Notes: generated by a model from the letters alone, not told the origin. DNA of 64,000 nt from Dirofilaria immitis (GCA_024305405.1 JAKNDB010000007.1:124001-188000); one strand, 5' to 3'; shown: positions 27,117-40,655, counted from the first letter of the stretch. Numbers and translations: made by a program.

Positions 27117-30100
27117 CACCATTATTATCATTATTATTATTATCACCATTGTTGTTATTATTATTATTATTACTATTATTATTATTATTGTTGTTATTAT
27201 TATTATTATTGTTACTGTTTTTATTGTTACTATCATTATTATTATTGTCATTATTATTATTATTGTTGTCATCATCATCTTTATTATTATTATTATTATT
27301 TTTACTATTAACATTATTATTATTATTATTATTATAGTAATGAATTGAAATAATCTTAAAGATTAGAAGAGAAATAAAGTTCAAATATTTTGTCCAACTT
27401 TTTTGAAGTTTTAAAAAATGAAATGAAATAAATATTCAATTATTATTAGCAATAAATAATAGTGATTATCATCGAATTGAAATAATGATTAGAATAAAAG
27501 AGTAAAGATAATTTTTTTGATTTAAAGTATCAAATTTATAATAAATTATTTCATATGATTAATTCTATCATTGATTATTTAAATTAATTTTACGATATAT
27601 AATTATTCTGTTTTTATTCTTACTTAAGATGTAACTTTTCTATGGAATGAATAATTTGCTAATAGTTTGATAAATTGATAATAATAATTTGATATTTTTT
27701 CAAACAAATAGATTTTTTTTTCTTTTGAAAAAATAACTTACAACCAAAGATATATAGGTATCACAAAATAATACACCAGCTGTTAACAAACCACATATAC
27801 ATAACGATGATATATAAGTCCAAAATCTATTTCGTGCCGTATTTTTACCATATTTGCATGGTAATTTACGATCCGATATTATTCCAACTAAAATTCGTCC
27901 AATTGTATTCAAAAACCTAAAAAAATATTTGAAATAAAATTGAAAATAATAAAATAAAAATTAATAATAAATTATGTGATAATATTTAAAAAGAAAAAGA
28001 AAAAGAATTTCAATTTTTCCTTTTTTTTTTTTTTTTACTATTTCATATATAAATTATTTCATTTTAAAATTTTATTATTATTATTATTACAATAGCAAAT
28101 TATTATAAATTTTTCATTTTATATGAGTCATTTCAAATTTTGATTTATTGAAGGAAAAAAAAATTTAAATTTAATTATAATATAATAAATGGTTGAAATT
28201 ACTATTGAAAATTTTGATCGAAACAATTCATTTTGGTTTATTTAAATTTATATTAAAAATTTAATTCCAAATTAATAGCTTTTTTCTATCAATAATAAAT
28301 AATGTAAATTTATTAGTTTATTAATTTATTGTATCATCTGAGATATTATAGAATCAATAATTAAGATTAATTATATATTCAAATTTCGTATTGCAAATTT
28401 GAGCGAAAATTTGAACTTACCAAATGCACTAATAACATTTGCAGATTGTGAAGAGGTCAAACCAACATTGGTCGCATGTGAAGGTAGGAAAACAAGTGGT
28501 GCATTAAATGCGATACTTGTTAACAAATTTGAAATTGCATAAAGTAGAAATATTGGATTAGCAAGTAATGAGATATCCGTCATTTTTTCCACTGTTCTAA
28601 AAATAATACAGATATACTGTAATTTGGAAAATGTATTGTAACTAAAGGTATACTGTAATTGAGAAATGAACTGTAATTGGGATAAGATGAAAATGATATT
28701 GACAAAAAAAAGTGAATTACAAATAGCTAAATCATAGATTAATCATACGATCAAAATAAAACCTTTCATCATCATCATCATCATCATCATCTAACCTAAA
28801 CTTGCCTTTGGAGGAAGATTAAATTGAAAAAGGAAATTCCGAAATCAACCAAATGATATTAGCTGTAATTTAGACTACATGCAAAATAATATAAGTTAAA
28901 TAGAGAAAAGTTAAAACTTTCTGATCGCAAAATTTTCCAATTAAACTATTTCAATGATTACAGGATCCATTCATAATACATCATTATTTAACAGAAAAGA
29001 ACAATGAATTGAATCTGCTAAAAAAATATTACAGTATAAATATCAGTTAAATTTTATTATTAGCTCAGAGAAATTATTTTAAAATAAATTTTCAAATTTA
29101 TGATTTATTTGCCTTTTTCTATTCCTTTTTTCTTCACTTGATTTAATCAATAAACTATTAATAGTTTTAGATAAATATCCTTCGATGATTTTATGCTTGA
29201 GTAAAAATCGAAATAATCATAATCAGAAGTAAAACCTCCAAATTTCTCTTGCTTTGTTAGTTTTTTCTTCTTCTTCTTGATTCATCACTACCTCTTCCAA
29301 ACTTTCCAATTTATCATCTTTGATATTAAGCGATGCAAGCGATCGATAATGTTCATCTTGTGGTAATTCGCTCATTGAACCTGTATAGAATACATCCTAA
29401 AAAAAAGAAAAAATGATTAGTAAAATAATAATTAGCATGAAATATTTTGTTTTGCTGCTTTATGTATCACGGGATGAGAATTATAATTTTGATTTTGATA
29501 ATTAACTATTATATTTTGATAAAATAAAAAGAACTATAGAGTAGTTAGGATTGATATAATGATAGGTCAAAATTTAATATATTATTGAATAGATACAAAA
29601 AAAAAAAAAGTGAGGATAATAAACGTACTTTAACAGTGATAAATCCTGTGGATTCAGAAATCCTTCGACTTCTTCGACGTGGATTATTATTTTGCGTTAA
29701 AGATTCTGATCGTTGTCTTCTCTCATTTTTTTCATTAACAGTAACATTTTGTTGGCTTGATGCAAGCAATGTGATTGATAATGGTGCTTTTTCTTCATCC
29801 TATTTAGAATTAAATATTATATGCAATAAAATTATATTATGTTATTCTAATAGTTACGATTGATAATCGTATTAAAAATAAGCTATCTAAAATTCGTATT
29901 CGATACAGTAGTACAAAAATTTGTTATATAAGACAGTAGGAAAATATGATGAAAATTACGATAACATACCAAATTTTGATTTACCATTTCCACAGACCCA
30001 TTTTTCTCATTCCCTTTAAGCGCTTCCTTTTTTTCCGTTTCATCTTCGACAGCAACAAACGTTAACGGTCGAAAAGTGGCACCACATAAGGAACACATTA

Positions 30101-31028
30101 ATACAATTGCTGTAAAATACTAATACAATTACCATAGAACATTAACGCAATTACTGTAGAATACTAATACAATTACTGTAGAAAATTAATATAATCACTG
30201 TAATGGATTAATGGAAATACTGTGAAACATTGATAAAAATATTGTAAAACTCGTTAATAGCAATTTTTCAACGAAAAAGCAATCGACGACAGCGCAAGAA
30301 AAAGGAAATAAATGGGAATTAAGGTAGAAGGAGATAAACTTTTTGAATGAATAACCTAAAATTATTAAAGATTGTAAATCGTATAACTTACCTGCATAAA
30401 CTGTAAAAACAGTTCTCCATGAAAACTGTAGTAGTAGTTGACTAATTCGCGCAAATATTACGGTACCAACACCAGCACCACATACTGCTATACCGGTAGC
30501 CATAGCTCTGGAAAGTTAAAAAAGAAAGTATTCATTTCTGAATTATGATATGGAATTAAATAATCCATTTCTGATCTATCTATGATATGGAATTGAATAA
30601 TCCACTTTCTCAGTTATGATATGAAACTAAATTAATCCATTACTAAAATTATAATATGGTACTGAATAATTCATTTCTGATCTATCTATAATATGGAACT
30701 GAATAATCTATTTATCTAAATAATTTCCATTTATCTAATTATATTCATTTTTTAATTAACTATTTATAAAACAAATTAATTCATTTATAATTTAATTATA
30801 AAAGAAAAAAAAGAGAAGAAAATATGTAAACTTTGTTATTAAAATTATTGTAATTAATTTTTGCAATTTAAAATTAATTAAAAATTTAACCGTTTTTTTC
30901 AAAATACATTGTAACGATAACAATAGCTGGACAATACATTAAACCAAAACCAATACCCATTACACAACCAACTGAACCCATAAGATATTCTACTGAATTT
31001 GCATAACGTGATATAGCACAACTAAAAA

Positions 31029-31070
<42 letters not shown>

Positions 31071-32216
31071 TCATTAATGATAATTATTCATTTATAAAAT
31101 ACTTCAATTTCCTCATATCATTAATCGTTAATTATGATTATTAAAATAGGATAGGAATAGAAAACTTATAAAATATGATTAGAATAGAATAGAATAAATT
31201 TTGAATTCTTCAATGAACAATATCAAAAAATTGTTATCAGCAATAAAGGTATTTTTGCATTGTCGTAAAAATTCTGCAGTAATTGCAAAAAGGAAATTAA
31301 TATTGTAATGATATATGGCAAATAGTAAAACTTAAATTGGGAATAAAATAAAACTAGGCTAAATAAGCAAAGATTAGAACTTGGCTATTGTTAGACAGCA
31401 ATAAATTATTATTTCCGTATTTGCAATCAATTCTAATGAATCGTTGTTATTCATCAAGTAAGCAATAATAACTGTCTCAATTAAGGCTCAATAATTAATG
31501 CTTATGATTTGAGAATTCAAAAGTTTATCTTCCAAACAGAAAGCCAATCACATTCTTAATATGTATATCAGATCTTGATATCTGATATGTATATATCATT
31601 TATCAAAAAAATAGTTTATAAATTTTGATTATCAAGAAGATGTACCCCACGGTTGCAATTAATGATCCTAGAATTGTCGTCACTCGACATCCAAACTTAT
31701 TTGTTATTGCGCTTGCTATAGGTCCCATGCCAAGAGTTAGGCCAGTTAATAATGAAATTATCACCGATGCTTTAGTATTGCTTGCACCAAATTCCTAAAA
31801 ATTATGCGAGAATTTTACAATCTCGAATCAATCAAGATGCTATTGTAAAATATGATGAAAAAATCGTATAATTACAAATTAATAATCATCATCAAAATTA
31901 TTATAAATTTCAAAATTTATTGAAATAATTTAGGAAGCAATAAATTATCAACTTATCGTTATCAATAAATTTTATCATTGAAATGACTGAAGCAAAAAGA
32001 AGTAAAGAATTATTAAAGTTAATTTTTTTTTTTGATTATAAAAATTAAAAATGAAAACCTTCATAATAATCTCGAGAAGAATGCCAAATGAATAAACGAT
32101 ACCATCGGCAAAAACATGAATGAAAAATGAGCCAACAACAACAATCCATCCCCAACCACCATCAACTATCGGTACATATTGCGCATTATCATTTGCAACT
32201 TTTCCGCTTTTTTCAT
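26102..32216 (-). CDS. Monocarboxylate transporter-like permease (SLC16, major facilitator)
   Basis: A plasma-membrane twelve-helix transporter of the SLC16 type; the substrate cannot be told. Exons: 32059-32216, 31646-31794, 30891-31021, 30392-30507, 29970-30109, 29629-29799, 29236-29396, 28421-28596, 27742-27916, 26741-26897 and 26102-26220, about 551 residues after corrections. Evidence is the MCT helix-1 signature [37 protein letters not shown], the helix 4-5 motif MYFEK followed by [30 protein letters not shown], and a final [17 protein letters not shown]. The cytoplasmic loop between helices 6 and 7 is long, about 150 residues, hydrophilic and Arg/Ser/Glu-rich (exons 5-8). Exon 3 (A7 at 30893-30899) and exon 9 (T5 at 27911-27915) each need one extra base. 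The start is tentative: ATG at 32216 joins the frame only if the A6 run right after it is also one short. An acceptor TTTTTCAG lies at 32260. Confidence 0.88.
27066..27345. repeat. Trinucleotide array (ATT/TTA)n with interruptions
   Basis: About 280 bases of near-continuous ATT with scattered GTT, CAT, ACC and TGT variants, inside the intron between MCT exons 9 and 10. All long frames over it (poly-Asn, poly-Leu, poly-Ile, poly-Tyr) are artefacts of the repeat. Confidence 0.95.
28766..28792. repeat. (CAT)n microsatellite
   Basis: About nine CAT units in the intron between MCT exons 7 and 8. Confidence 0.9.
30110..30250. repeat. Degenerate ~30-base tandem repeat in an MCT intron
   Basis: About five copies of a phrase like TTAATACAATTACTGTAGAA, between exons 4 and 5. 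It begins right at the exon 5 acceptor. Confidence 0.7.
30530..30720. repeat. Degenerate tandem repeat in an MCT intron
   Basis: Four to five diverged copies of a 40-50 base phrase containing GATATGGAATTGAATAATCC, in the intron between exons 3 and 4. Confidence 0.65.
31030..31063. repeat. (AT)n dinucleotide run
   Basis: About 17 AT units. It sits only six bases from the acceptor of MCT exon 3, on its intron side. Confidence 0.95.
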
Positions 32217-32259
32217 CTTCTTTTTCTTTACTTCGAAAAAAAAAGAAGCCAAAAATTTC

Positions 32260-32267
32260 CTGAAAAA
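32260..32267 (-). promoter_or_regulatory. Probable trans-splice acceptor for the MCT-like gene
   Basis: On the minus strand TAATTTTTCAG is followed 43 bases later by the proposed ATG at 32216. It is the nearest strong acceptor upstream of exon 1. It could instead be a cis acceptor for an unseen earlier exon. Confidence 0.4.
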
Positions 32268-32994
32268 TTAATTTTATCGAGAATTCTCGAAGTTTTCTTT
32301 TTTTTCATTTGAAAATTTTTCCAATGATAATTGACAGCTATCATAAATTATTTTGCATCCTTTCCTTTTTTTTTCGCATAATTAATTCATCTTTCGTTGC
32401 CTTGCCTTTTATCGTTTCTGTGATATGATCGCTCATTGATTATTGCGATTTGCTTTTTTTTTTGCGTCGAATATATGCGATGAATTTTTAGGGAATGAAG
32501 CGAAACCAACCAAATTTCTTTTTCAAAAATACAATTCTAACGAATGAAAATAATCAAAACACTAATGATTCGATCAAAAGTTAATCAAATCGATCAAAAT
32601 ATTATTCGAAATCTGATCAAAGTTTAAAGATGAAAAGCTAAAATAGTAAACATTGGTTAAGCGAGAAAGAAAAAAGTTGAAAAAACTTTTTTGTGAAATA
32701 TTTGGAAAGATGAAAATTGATGATGAAAATGACAAGAATGAAAAAGACGAATAAACAGCTCTCATATGACCTTTTTTACCTTTTTTTTTGCTTTCTTTTT
32801 TCTAAATGATTTATTACATCGTTTTTACGACCTTTCATCGATAACTAATATAACATTTATAATTATAATAAAATGAAAAATAAATATTACGAAAATATTT
32901 ATGCAAAATTTGTTATTATTAAATATTTATTTGAATTTAAATAATTTTTTTGAGAAAAAATAGATATATAAAATAAATGAAATTTAAATTACTA

Positions 32995-33310
32995 AGCTAT
33001 TTCTATCAGCATAACAAGAATTGATATCGAGAATTACTAAAGCAATCAAGATTTTTTAGCTATTTCTATCAGCATAACAAGAATTGATATCGAGAATTAC
33101 TAAAGCAATCAAGATTTTTTAGCTATTTCTATCAGCATAACAAGAATTGATATCGAGAATTACTAAAGCAATCAAGATTTTTTAGCTATTTCTATCAGCA
33201 TAACAAGAATTGATATCGAGAATTACTAAAGCAATCAAGATTTTTTTAGCTATTTCTATCAGCATAACAAGAATTGATATCGAGAATTACTGAGGCAATC
33301 AAGATATCTC
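32995..33310. repeat. 63-base tandem repeat, about five copies
   Basis: Copies begin AGCTATTTCTATCAGCATAA at 32995, 33058, 33121, 33184 and 33248. The first four are essentially identical; the last is one base longer before it and diverges at its end. Each carries GATATCGAGAATTAC. Confidence 0.97.
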
Positions 33311-33884
33311 GAAATATAATAAAGAACAATCTACGATAGAAAGTAATACGATGTTAAAATAACGAAACGAAAAGAGAGAAATAATATTTTTCTTTTTATT
33401 TTTTATTTTTTCTGATAAACTATTTTTGTCAAATGTCGAGATATCTCGAGTTTTTTGCTTTTTTTTGTGCAACAAAATATTTTGATAAATTTATCATTTC
33501 TAATTTGTCAATGACAAATATTCCAATGATACAATCAAAATATGAAAATTAAAATTGGCAAAAGAAAATTAAAAATTTAAGAAATTTTTTTTGAAATTAG
33601 CAAATAAAAGTTGATAAATTCTGGGCAAATTGATATTTTGCTCGATAATGTTTCAATTGTAATATTGATCTATTATTCGAAATAATCCAAGATTTCGTCT
33701 GAATCAATCATTCAACCAATCAATCAATCAAACAATAAATCAATCAATCTATTATTTACATGCAATGATAAACTTTTTTGCTTTGTATCAAAATTTTACA
33801 CTTTTAAAAATAATTCGTTTTCATTTAGATTATTGGAATAAAGGAGAATGAAAAGAAATTATATCGATAGGTACAAATTAGTTA

Positions 33885-34140
33885 ATTATTAAATTGATAA
33901 CTGAAAATGAAAATAAAGCTGCAATTATCAAATTGATATACAAGCGAAATTGTAATTATCAAAATTGATAAGCAAAAAATAGAGGTAAAATTGTAGTTAA
34001 TAAATTGATAAATAAAAACAAAACTAAAATTATAATTGATAAATTGATAAGCAAAATTTGTAATTGATAAATTGATAAGTAAAAATAAAACTAAAATTAT
34101 AACTAATAAATTGATAAGCAAAAATGAAAATTGAAATATA
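33885..34140. repeat. Degenerate tandem repeat, ~45-55 base unit
   Basis: Five to six diverged copies around the phrase AATTGATAAGCAAAAATA. Confidence 0.7.
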
Positions 34141-35435
34141 AAAAATATAGAAAAATGATAAGTAGAAAAATAATAACACCTAAATGCTACTAATACGTTG
34201 TCTTATCTCTGATATAATCATTAAACAAATAACTATAAGTATCATTAAAATATTTATTATCACAATTGCTATTTATATAACAAACTAAACTAATCTCGAA
34301 TGAATGATAATTAAAGGTAGAGGTAGATAGATAATGGAATATAGATCAGATTAATTAGTTATTTCTGATATACGAAATTTTAAGTTATCGATCGATAAAA
34401 AAATGCTATCTACTGATGGAAATATATGAGAAAATGATTCATTCGAGAATTATCATTGCTATTTTAAATTGTGCAATAATCATCAAAGTAAGTATATGCA
34501 ATTAATAAAAATTAAAACTAAAAAAAAAAAAGTTGCAAAGAGGAAGAAAAAAAGAGGTAAAAATAAATTAATTTATGATTGCACTATTACAAGAATGTAA
34601 TTAATTTTATTTTTTTGACAAAAAAGAATAATAAAATGCAAAAATTATTTGCATCATTTAATCATTACATATTGGAAATCAAATTTGTTGAAATAAATTA
34701 AATTGAATTAAAATTTTTTTCATAAAATTTATGCTAAAAAAAAAGAATTAATTAAACTTTCGAAAAGTTAGAAATATGAAATAAAATTAGATTTTATGCC
34801 CTTTTTTAGAGCGGTGCAAACTTTGAAAGAAATTCCTAAAATTAATGCTAAAATTTCAGCTAATGAAATTTTATATAAACATTACGATGATATAAGGCGT
34901 TACTAGTAGCACTGATATGGTTTTGTTGTGTCAGTTATTCGAAATACTGATCAGATATCATTTGTCGAAATCGAATTAACTTTAGCTGATCTTGGCAAAA
35001 AGCCACAGAAGATAAAAAGTTAAAAGTATCAGAAATGGAAGATGCAACTTTTCATAATTTTAGCTTAAATGAATAATTCTTTAATTTAAATTTAAATTTT
35101 AATATTAAATTAATTATTTAAATTTCAATATAAATTTTGATATATTTATGCTTAAAATAAAAATAAAAAAAGTTGGAAAAAAATGGAAATTAGAAAGTGA
35201 GAAAGTAAAAAAAGTGCATAAATTCCTTTTACAATATTTGTATAAATTATGCAATTTCTAAATTCCAATAATTACAAACAAGTTTATGATTAAATAAATA
35301 ATCAATAATCATTTATATAGTAATTTCAATTATTGCAATATTAAATTCTATACAATCAATTTTTAAGAATAAAAAAGAAAATTTACTGATAATTTTGGTG
35401 GAGAAAAGAATAAAAAAGAATATGAGAATTGGTTT

Positions 35436-36570
35436 CTATCATATCAGTAATAATAATAATAATAATGAATGATAAAATGAATAGAATAATCACGTATATA
35501 TTTTTTCCCCATCATATCAGTAATAATAATAATAATAATGAATGATAAAATGAAGAGAATGATGAAATATATTTTTTCCTATCATATCAGTAATAATAAT
35601 AATAATGAATGATAAAATGAATAGAATAATCAAGTATATATTTTTTCCCCTTCATATCAGTAATAATAATAATAATAATGGATGATAAAATGAATAGAAT
35701 AATCAAGTATATATTATTTCCCTTCATATCAGTAATAATAATAATAATAATGAATGATAAAATGAATAGAATAATCAAGTATATATTTTTTCCCTTCATA
35801 TCAGTAATAATAATAATAATAATGAATGATAAAATGAATAGAATAATCAAGTATATATTTTTTCCCCATCATATCAGTAATAATAATAATAATAATGAAT
35901 GATAAAATGAAGAGAATGATGAAATATATTTTTTTCCTATCATATCAGTAATAATAATAATAATGAATGATAAAATGAATAGAATAATCAAGTATATATT
36001 TTTTCCCCATCATATCAGTAATAATAATAATAATAATGAATGATAAAATGAATAGAATGATGAAATATATTTTTTCCCTATCATATCAGTAATAATAATA
36101 ATAATAATGAATGATAAAATGAATAGAATAATGAAATATATTTTCTTCCTATCATATCAGTAATAATAATAATAATAATAATGAATGATAAAATGAATAG
36201 AATAATCAAGTATATATTTTTTCCCTATCATATCAGTAATAATAATAATAATAATGAATGATAAAATGAATAGAATAATCAAGTATATATTTTTTCCCTT
36301 CATATCAGTAATAATAATAATAATAATGAATGATAAAATGAATAGAATAATCAAGTATATATTTTTTCCCCATCATATCAGTAATAATAATAATAATAAT
36401 GAATGATAAAATGAATAGAATAATCAAGTATATATTTTTTCCCCATCATATCAGTAATAATAATAATAATAATGAATGATAAAATGAATAGAATAATCAA
36501 GTATATATTTTTTCCCCATCATATCAGTAATAATAATAATAATAATGAATGATAAAATGAATAGAATAAT
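35436..36570. repeat. ~71-76 base tandem repeat, about 16 copies, with nested (TAA)n
   Basis: Each copy begins ATCATATCAGTAATAATAAT or TTCATATCAG and runs through GAATGATAAAATGAATAGAA to a TATATATTTTTTCCC tail. Unit length changes mainly through the number of TAA/AAT triplets inside each copy, so a microsatellite evolves within a minisatellite. A sub-variant with GAAGAGAATGATGAAATA recurs in a few copies. Confidence 0.97.
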
Positions 36571-36827
36571 AATCAACGATATATCATTTATATAAGATAA
36601 ATAATAAAGTGAATACATATTAAAATGTATGAATAAAAAAAAACAAACAAATATCATTGCAACAATAAACATAAAATGACCTTTCCCTTCAAATCAAATA
36701 TAAATAAAATTAAAAAGAAAAATAAATAAACATAAATATAAACTTTATGCCTAATATAAAAGGTATAATTAAATAATTTTTGGCAAGTTAACATCTAAAT
36801 TTTCAAAATTTAAATTTTTCAAACACT

Positions 36828-36945
36828 CAGAAAGGAAAGATAGACAGAGACAGAGAGAGAGATAAGGAGAGAAAGAAAGAGAGAGATTGAAAATAAAGCG
36901 GAGACAGGGATAAAGAGAGAGAAAGAAAAGATGCAAACAGAGAAA
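36828..36945. repeat. Purine-rich GA/GAAA tract
   Basis: About 115 bases of almost only A and G (GAGAGAGATAAGGAGAGAAA style) on the plus strand. Candidate triplex-forming or GAGA-type tract. Confidence 0.8.
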
Positions 36946-37165
36946 ATGATATATACTATGCGTATATATATCAATATATGAAGAGATGCAAGCTAGCAGA
37001 GTGATGATAAAGGAAAAAAGAAAGTGGTGAGATGGAAAATTTCAAAATTGCAATAAAATATTCATAGACAGATAGATGGAATGGTAAGATAAAATATGGA
37101 ATAGGTCGAGAGTGTGATGTTAATGTTAGCCATGAGAGAGGGATGTAATATTTCATCAGCTTGCC

Positions 37166-37180
37166 ATTACGTCACCCAAT
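37166..37180. promoter_or_regulatory. CRE-like TTACGTCA followed by CCAAT
   Basis: The plus strand reads ATTACGTCACCCAAT, combining a CREB/bZIP-like core with a CCAAT box, in a locally GC-richer stretch (37150-37230). It lies 5 kb upstream of the MCT-like gene start. Chance occurrence is possible. Confidence 0.3.
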
Positions 37181-37289
37181 TATCAGCTCCTAACCCTTCC
37201 ATTCTATTTCATTTCACTTTCATCCCATCCTTTTATATCATTCTCGTAATATAGCTAAGCTGCTCGTAGTATTAAGCGCCATTTGATCA

Positions 37290-37790
37290 AATCAATCAAT
37301 TCGAGACTATATGCTATTTCAAATGAGAATGATAATTTGAATATGATTAATCAATTCGAGACTATATGCTATTTCAAATGAGAATGATAATTTGAATATG
37401 ATTAATCAATTCGAGACTATATGCTATTTCAAATGAGAATGATAATTTGAATATGATTAATCAATTCGAGACTATATGCTATTTCAAATGAGAATGATAA
37501 TTTGAATATGATTAATCAATTCGAGACTATATGCTATTTCAAATGAGAATGATAATTTGAATATGATTAATCAATTCGAGACTATATGCTATTTCAAATG
37601 AGAATGATAATTTGAATATGATTAATCAATTCGAGACTATATGCTATTTCAAATGAGAATGATAATTTGAATATGATTAATCAATTCGAGACTATATGCT
37701 ATTTCAAATGAGAATGATAATTTGAATATGATTAATCAATTCGAGACTATATGCTATTTCAAATGAGAATGATAATATGAATTAAAATAA
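37290..37790. repeat. 55-base tandem repeat, nine nearly perfect copies
   Basis: TCGAGACTATATGCTATTTC starts at 37301 and then every 55 bases to 37741. Copies look identical until the last. A tenth, diverged copy lies at about 37826-37866 after a short spacer. Confidence 0.97.
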
Positions 37791-38057
37791 ATATTGGACG
37801 ATACGACATATTATGATCAGTCGATTCGAGAGACTATATGCTATTTCAAATGAGAATGATAATTTGAATTTAAATATTGAACGATACGAGCAATAGTCCA
37901 TAAATCATAATACACATATTATGATCAATCAAAATTTCCTCCCCAAAAAATATCATCAAAAATTAGGAAATTATCAAACTCGAATTTCTTTGTCTCTCTC
38001 ATTGTTCAATGCATCTTTTCATTGATATTTTCATCAATATTTCGCATTTCAGTAATT

Positions 38058-38158
38058 CGAAATATAAGCGATCTCGATCGATAGAAAAATTCGAAATGTA
38101 AGCGATCTCGATCAATGGAAAAATTCGAAATGTAAGCGATCTCGATTGGTAAAAATAC
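38058..38158. repeat. 34-base tandem repeat, three copies
   Basis: CGAAAT-GTAAGCGATCTCGAT style units begin at 38058, 38092 and 38126. Confidence 0.9.
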
Positions 38159-39604
38159 AGGCATTACTCTCATTTCAGGAAAAATAGAGTAACTTTTCAT
38201 TTTTAATTGCTAACTTTGAATATCTCAATAGCAACCGTATTATTCTTACGAAGATAATCGAGAATGCCGTAATTTCGATTTCAATCGGTAAAAATACGGT
38301 AATTATTTATTCATTTTAGATAAAACAGAACAATTTTTGTCATTTTTTACTGTTGAGTTTATGATATACAGTATCTTTGAATATTAAAATAACGACCGTA
38401 TCATTCTTATGACGATAATAGGGGATACTGTAATTTCTTAACATATTTCAGGATCAAATTCAAAATCCATAAATTTTTTTTTCTGAAAGAAACTAGCAAA
38501 TATCAACTTGAAGTGTAAACTTATTCCTTAATCATTTTTGAATTCTCGATTAAAAAAAAAGTTACAAATCGAGAAATTAAGGCTAATCAAAGATTTGATA
38601 ATTGCTTGTTTTATCATTTTTGAGGGAAAAAAATTTTATTTTCAATTCGATAAATGCTACAATATTTATAATAAATGAAGTAGAAAATAAAAAGCATTAT
38701 GATTATCATCTGATCATTATCGTTAAATGATTTTATAGTATGTCAATTAAAAATTATATGTGCAAACTGATAATCAATGATTGAACTGATCCGACAACAA
38801 TATTATCAAAATTTCGAAACGACCAATGGATTGAGCAATAATAATGAGTTTTATCGCCTTATCATAATTATCAAATATTTAGTGAAAAAATGGTAATGAT
38901 GTAAAACTTGGTAATGATGAAATAAGCCAAGAATATAACACGCTCATTCATCATGAATTGATAATGATGAAATAAGCCAAGAATATTAAAAGCTCTTTCA
39001 TCATGCTAGACTAGACAAATTAAATGATTTTTGATCAAAAATGAACTATCGGTTGGCATAATAATTTACGGCCATAATTATAGTTATTATATTTGGATCA
39101 AAAAAAAATAATATCAGTAAACCCATCTAAAACTATAAGCCAAGAAATAGTACCAATAATCTTTGTAAATTAGAAACCTAAAAATAAATGTCAACAACTT
39201 TTGTAAATTATAAGCCAACAATTTTTTATCTAAAAATTTCAATAAATTTTTAGCAGAAATAATATGATTAACATATCATAATTAGTAAAGGATTATTTAT
39301 CAATTTCCAACGATATATCGAAATGATTGAAGAATACTTGAAAGAAGATCAGTTATCATATTTTTAATAAAACTGATAATAAAACATTGTAAAATGATAA
39401 ACATGTTTTTTTTTATCTCAAATATATCATTCTCTTATCATATGTCATGAATTCAGTTGTAAAATTGGTAGCATGATATTTCATGTCAATAATGTCGTTC
39501 AAAAATTAAAAAAAAGTTTAAAAAATGAATTTGAAATAGATATCAAGATTAGAAAAGAACTGACCTCTTATCAATCTCAATTAATTATTCTCGATTTACT
39601 CTAA

Positions 39605-39875
39605 GTGAAGTAAAAATTGGATATGAACTGATAAAGATGATAATCGCCTCTATCTGAATAATTCGAGAATTACACAATAATACTGATTTTAGATACCTTC
39701 TGATAGCTATGTATCATTTTTCGATTAATTATGCTCATAGAGTTATATTCTAAGCCAAATAAAAATTGGATATGAACTGATAAAGATGATGATTGCTTCT
39801 ATCTGAATAATTCGAGATTACACAATGATACTCATTTAGATACCTTCTGATAACTGCGTATCATTTCAAATCAAG
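39605..39875. repeat. Direct repeat, ~155-base spacing, two copies
   Basis: The phrase AAAATTGGATATGAACTGAT, followed by TCTGAATAATTCGAGA and TAGATACCTTCTGATA, occurs twice with minor changes. Confidence 0.8.
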
Positions 39876-40389
39876 TTAGAATAGATATGAAATGATCGAT
39901 ATATGAGAATCTTTCTACCGAAATAATTTTGGATTATATGATGATAAAATTCATTCGATATCATCTGATATTGATAGTAATCAAAATATGCCAATTAAAA
40001 AGGATAATATGTGATATGATTTTAGATGGGAATTATAAAAAAATTGATTCCAATAAATTAAGTCATATAATAATTACAGTTTAATATATAATACTCAATG
40101 AATTGATTTGATTTGATTATATTTAATGAAAAAAAAATGCAAAATTCAAATTTGGATGAAAATCTAAATTATAACAATGAAAATTTTGAATCTAACTAAG
40201 TTGTACTGATTACCAGATTATTGATTATTTGATAAAAATTAAATATCACAGAAATTCTCGACTATAAAACTACGTTACAATAGAATGTATTGATTATGAA
40301 TAAATTGTGAAAATATGTTTAACAGAGTATTTATTAGAGGATTAATTTTAATATGTGCTGTATGATCAATTAATTGTTGTATATGAAAT

Positions 40390-40655
40390 TTTTTTCAAGC
40401 AAGAAATTTTAAAAGTTATCAAAAATATATACATACTTGTAATATATCTTAGGATAAGAGCCTTAGGCTTTAGACTCTAGGCTTTAGGCTATAGATGCCA
40501 ATATTGTAATTCAAAATATTTGCATAGAAATTTTTTTTAAGAGAGAAATTTTATAAATTTATCGAAATATATATATACTAGTAATATACCTTAGGATAGG
40601 AGCCCCAGGCTCTAGGCTATAGATACCAATATTGTAATTCAAAATATTTGCCGAG
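40390..40655. repeat. Direct repeat, ~150-base spacing, two copies
   Basis: Two copies share TAATATA(T/C)CTTAGGATA(A)G, a C/G-richer TTAGGCTTTAGGCTATAGAT segment, and then CCAATATTGTAATTCAAAAT. The TTAGGCT phrase also recurs within the first copy. Confidence 0.8.

Noticed and set aside
27001..27384. Long poly-Asn, poly-Leu, poly-Ile and poly-Tyr frames on both strands
   Set aside because: All are translations of the ATT trinucleotide array in an MCT intron.
35587..36672. Several 65-90 codon hydrophobic frames on both strands
   Set aside because: Products of the 71-76 base repeat with TAA/AAT triplets; they look like membrane proteins only because of AT content.
37290..37790. CRISPR-like regular repeats
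   Set aside because: Repeat units are directly adjacent with no variable spacers, and the host is a eukaryote.
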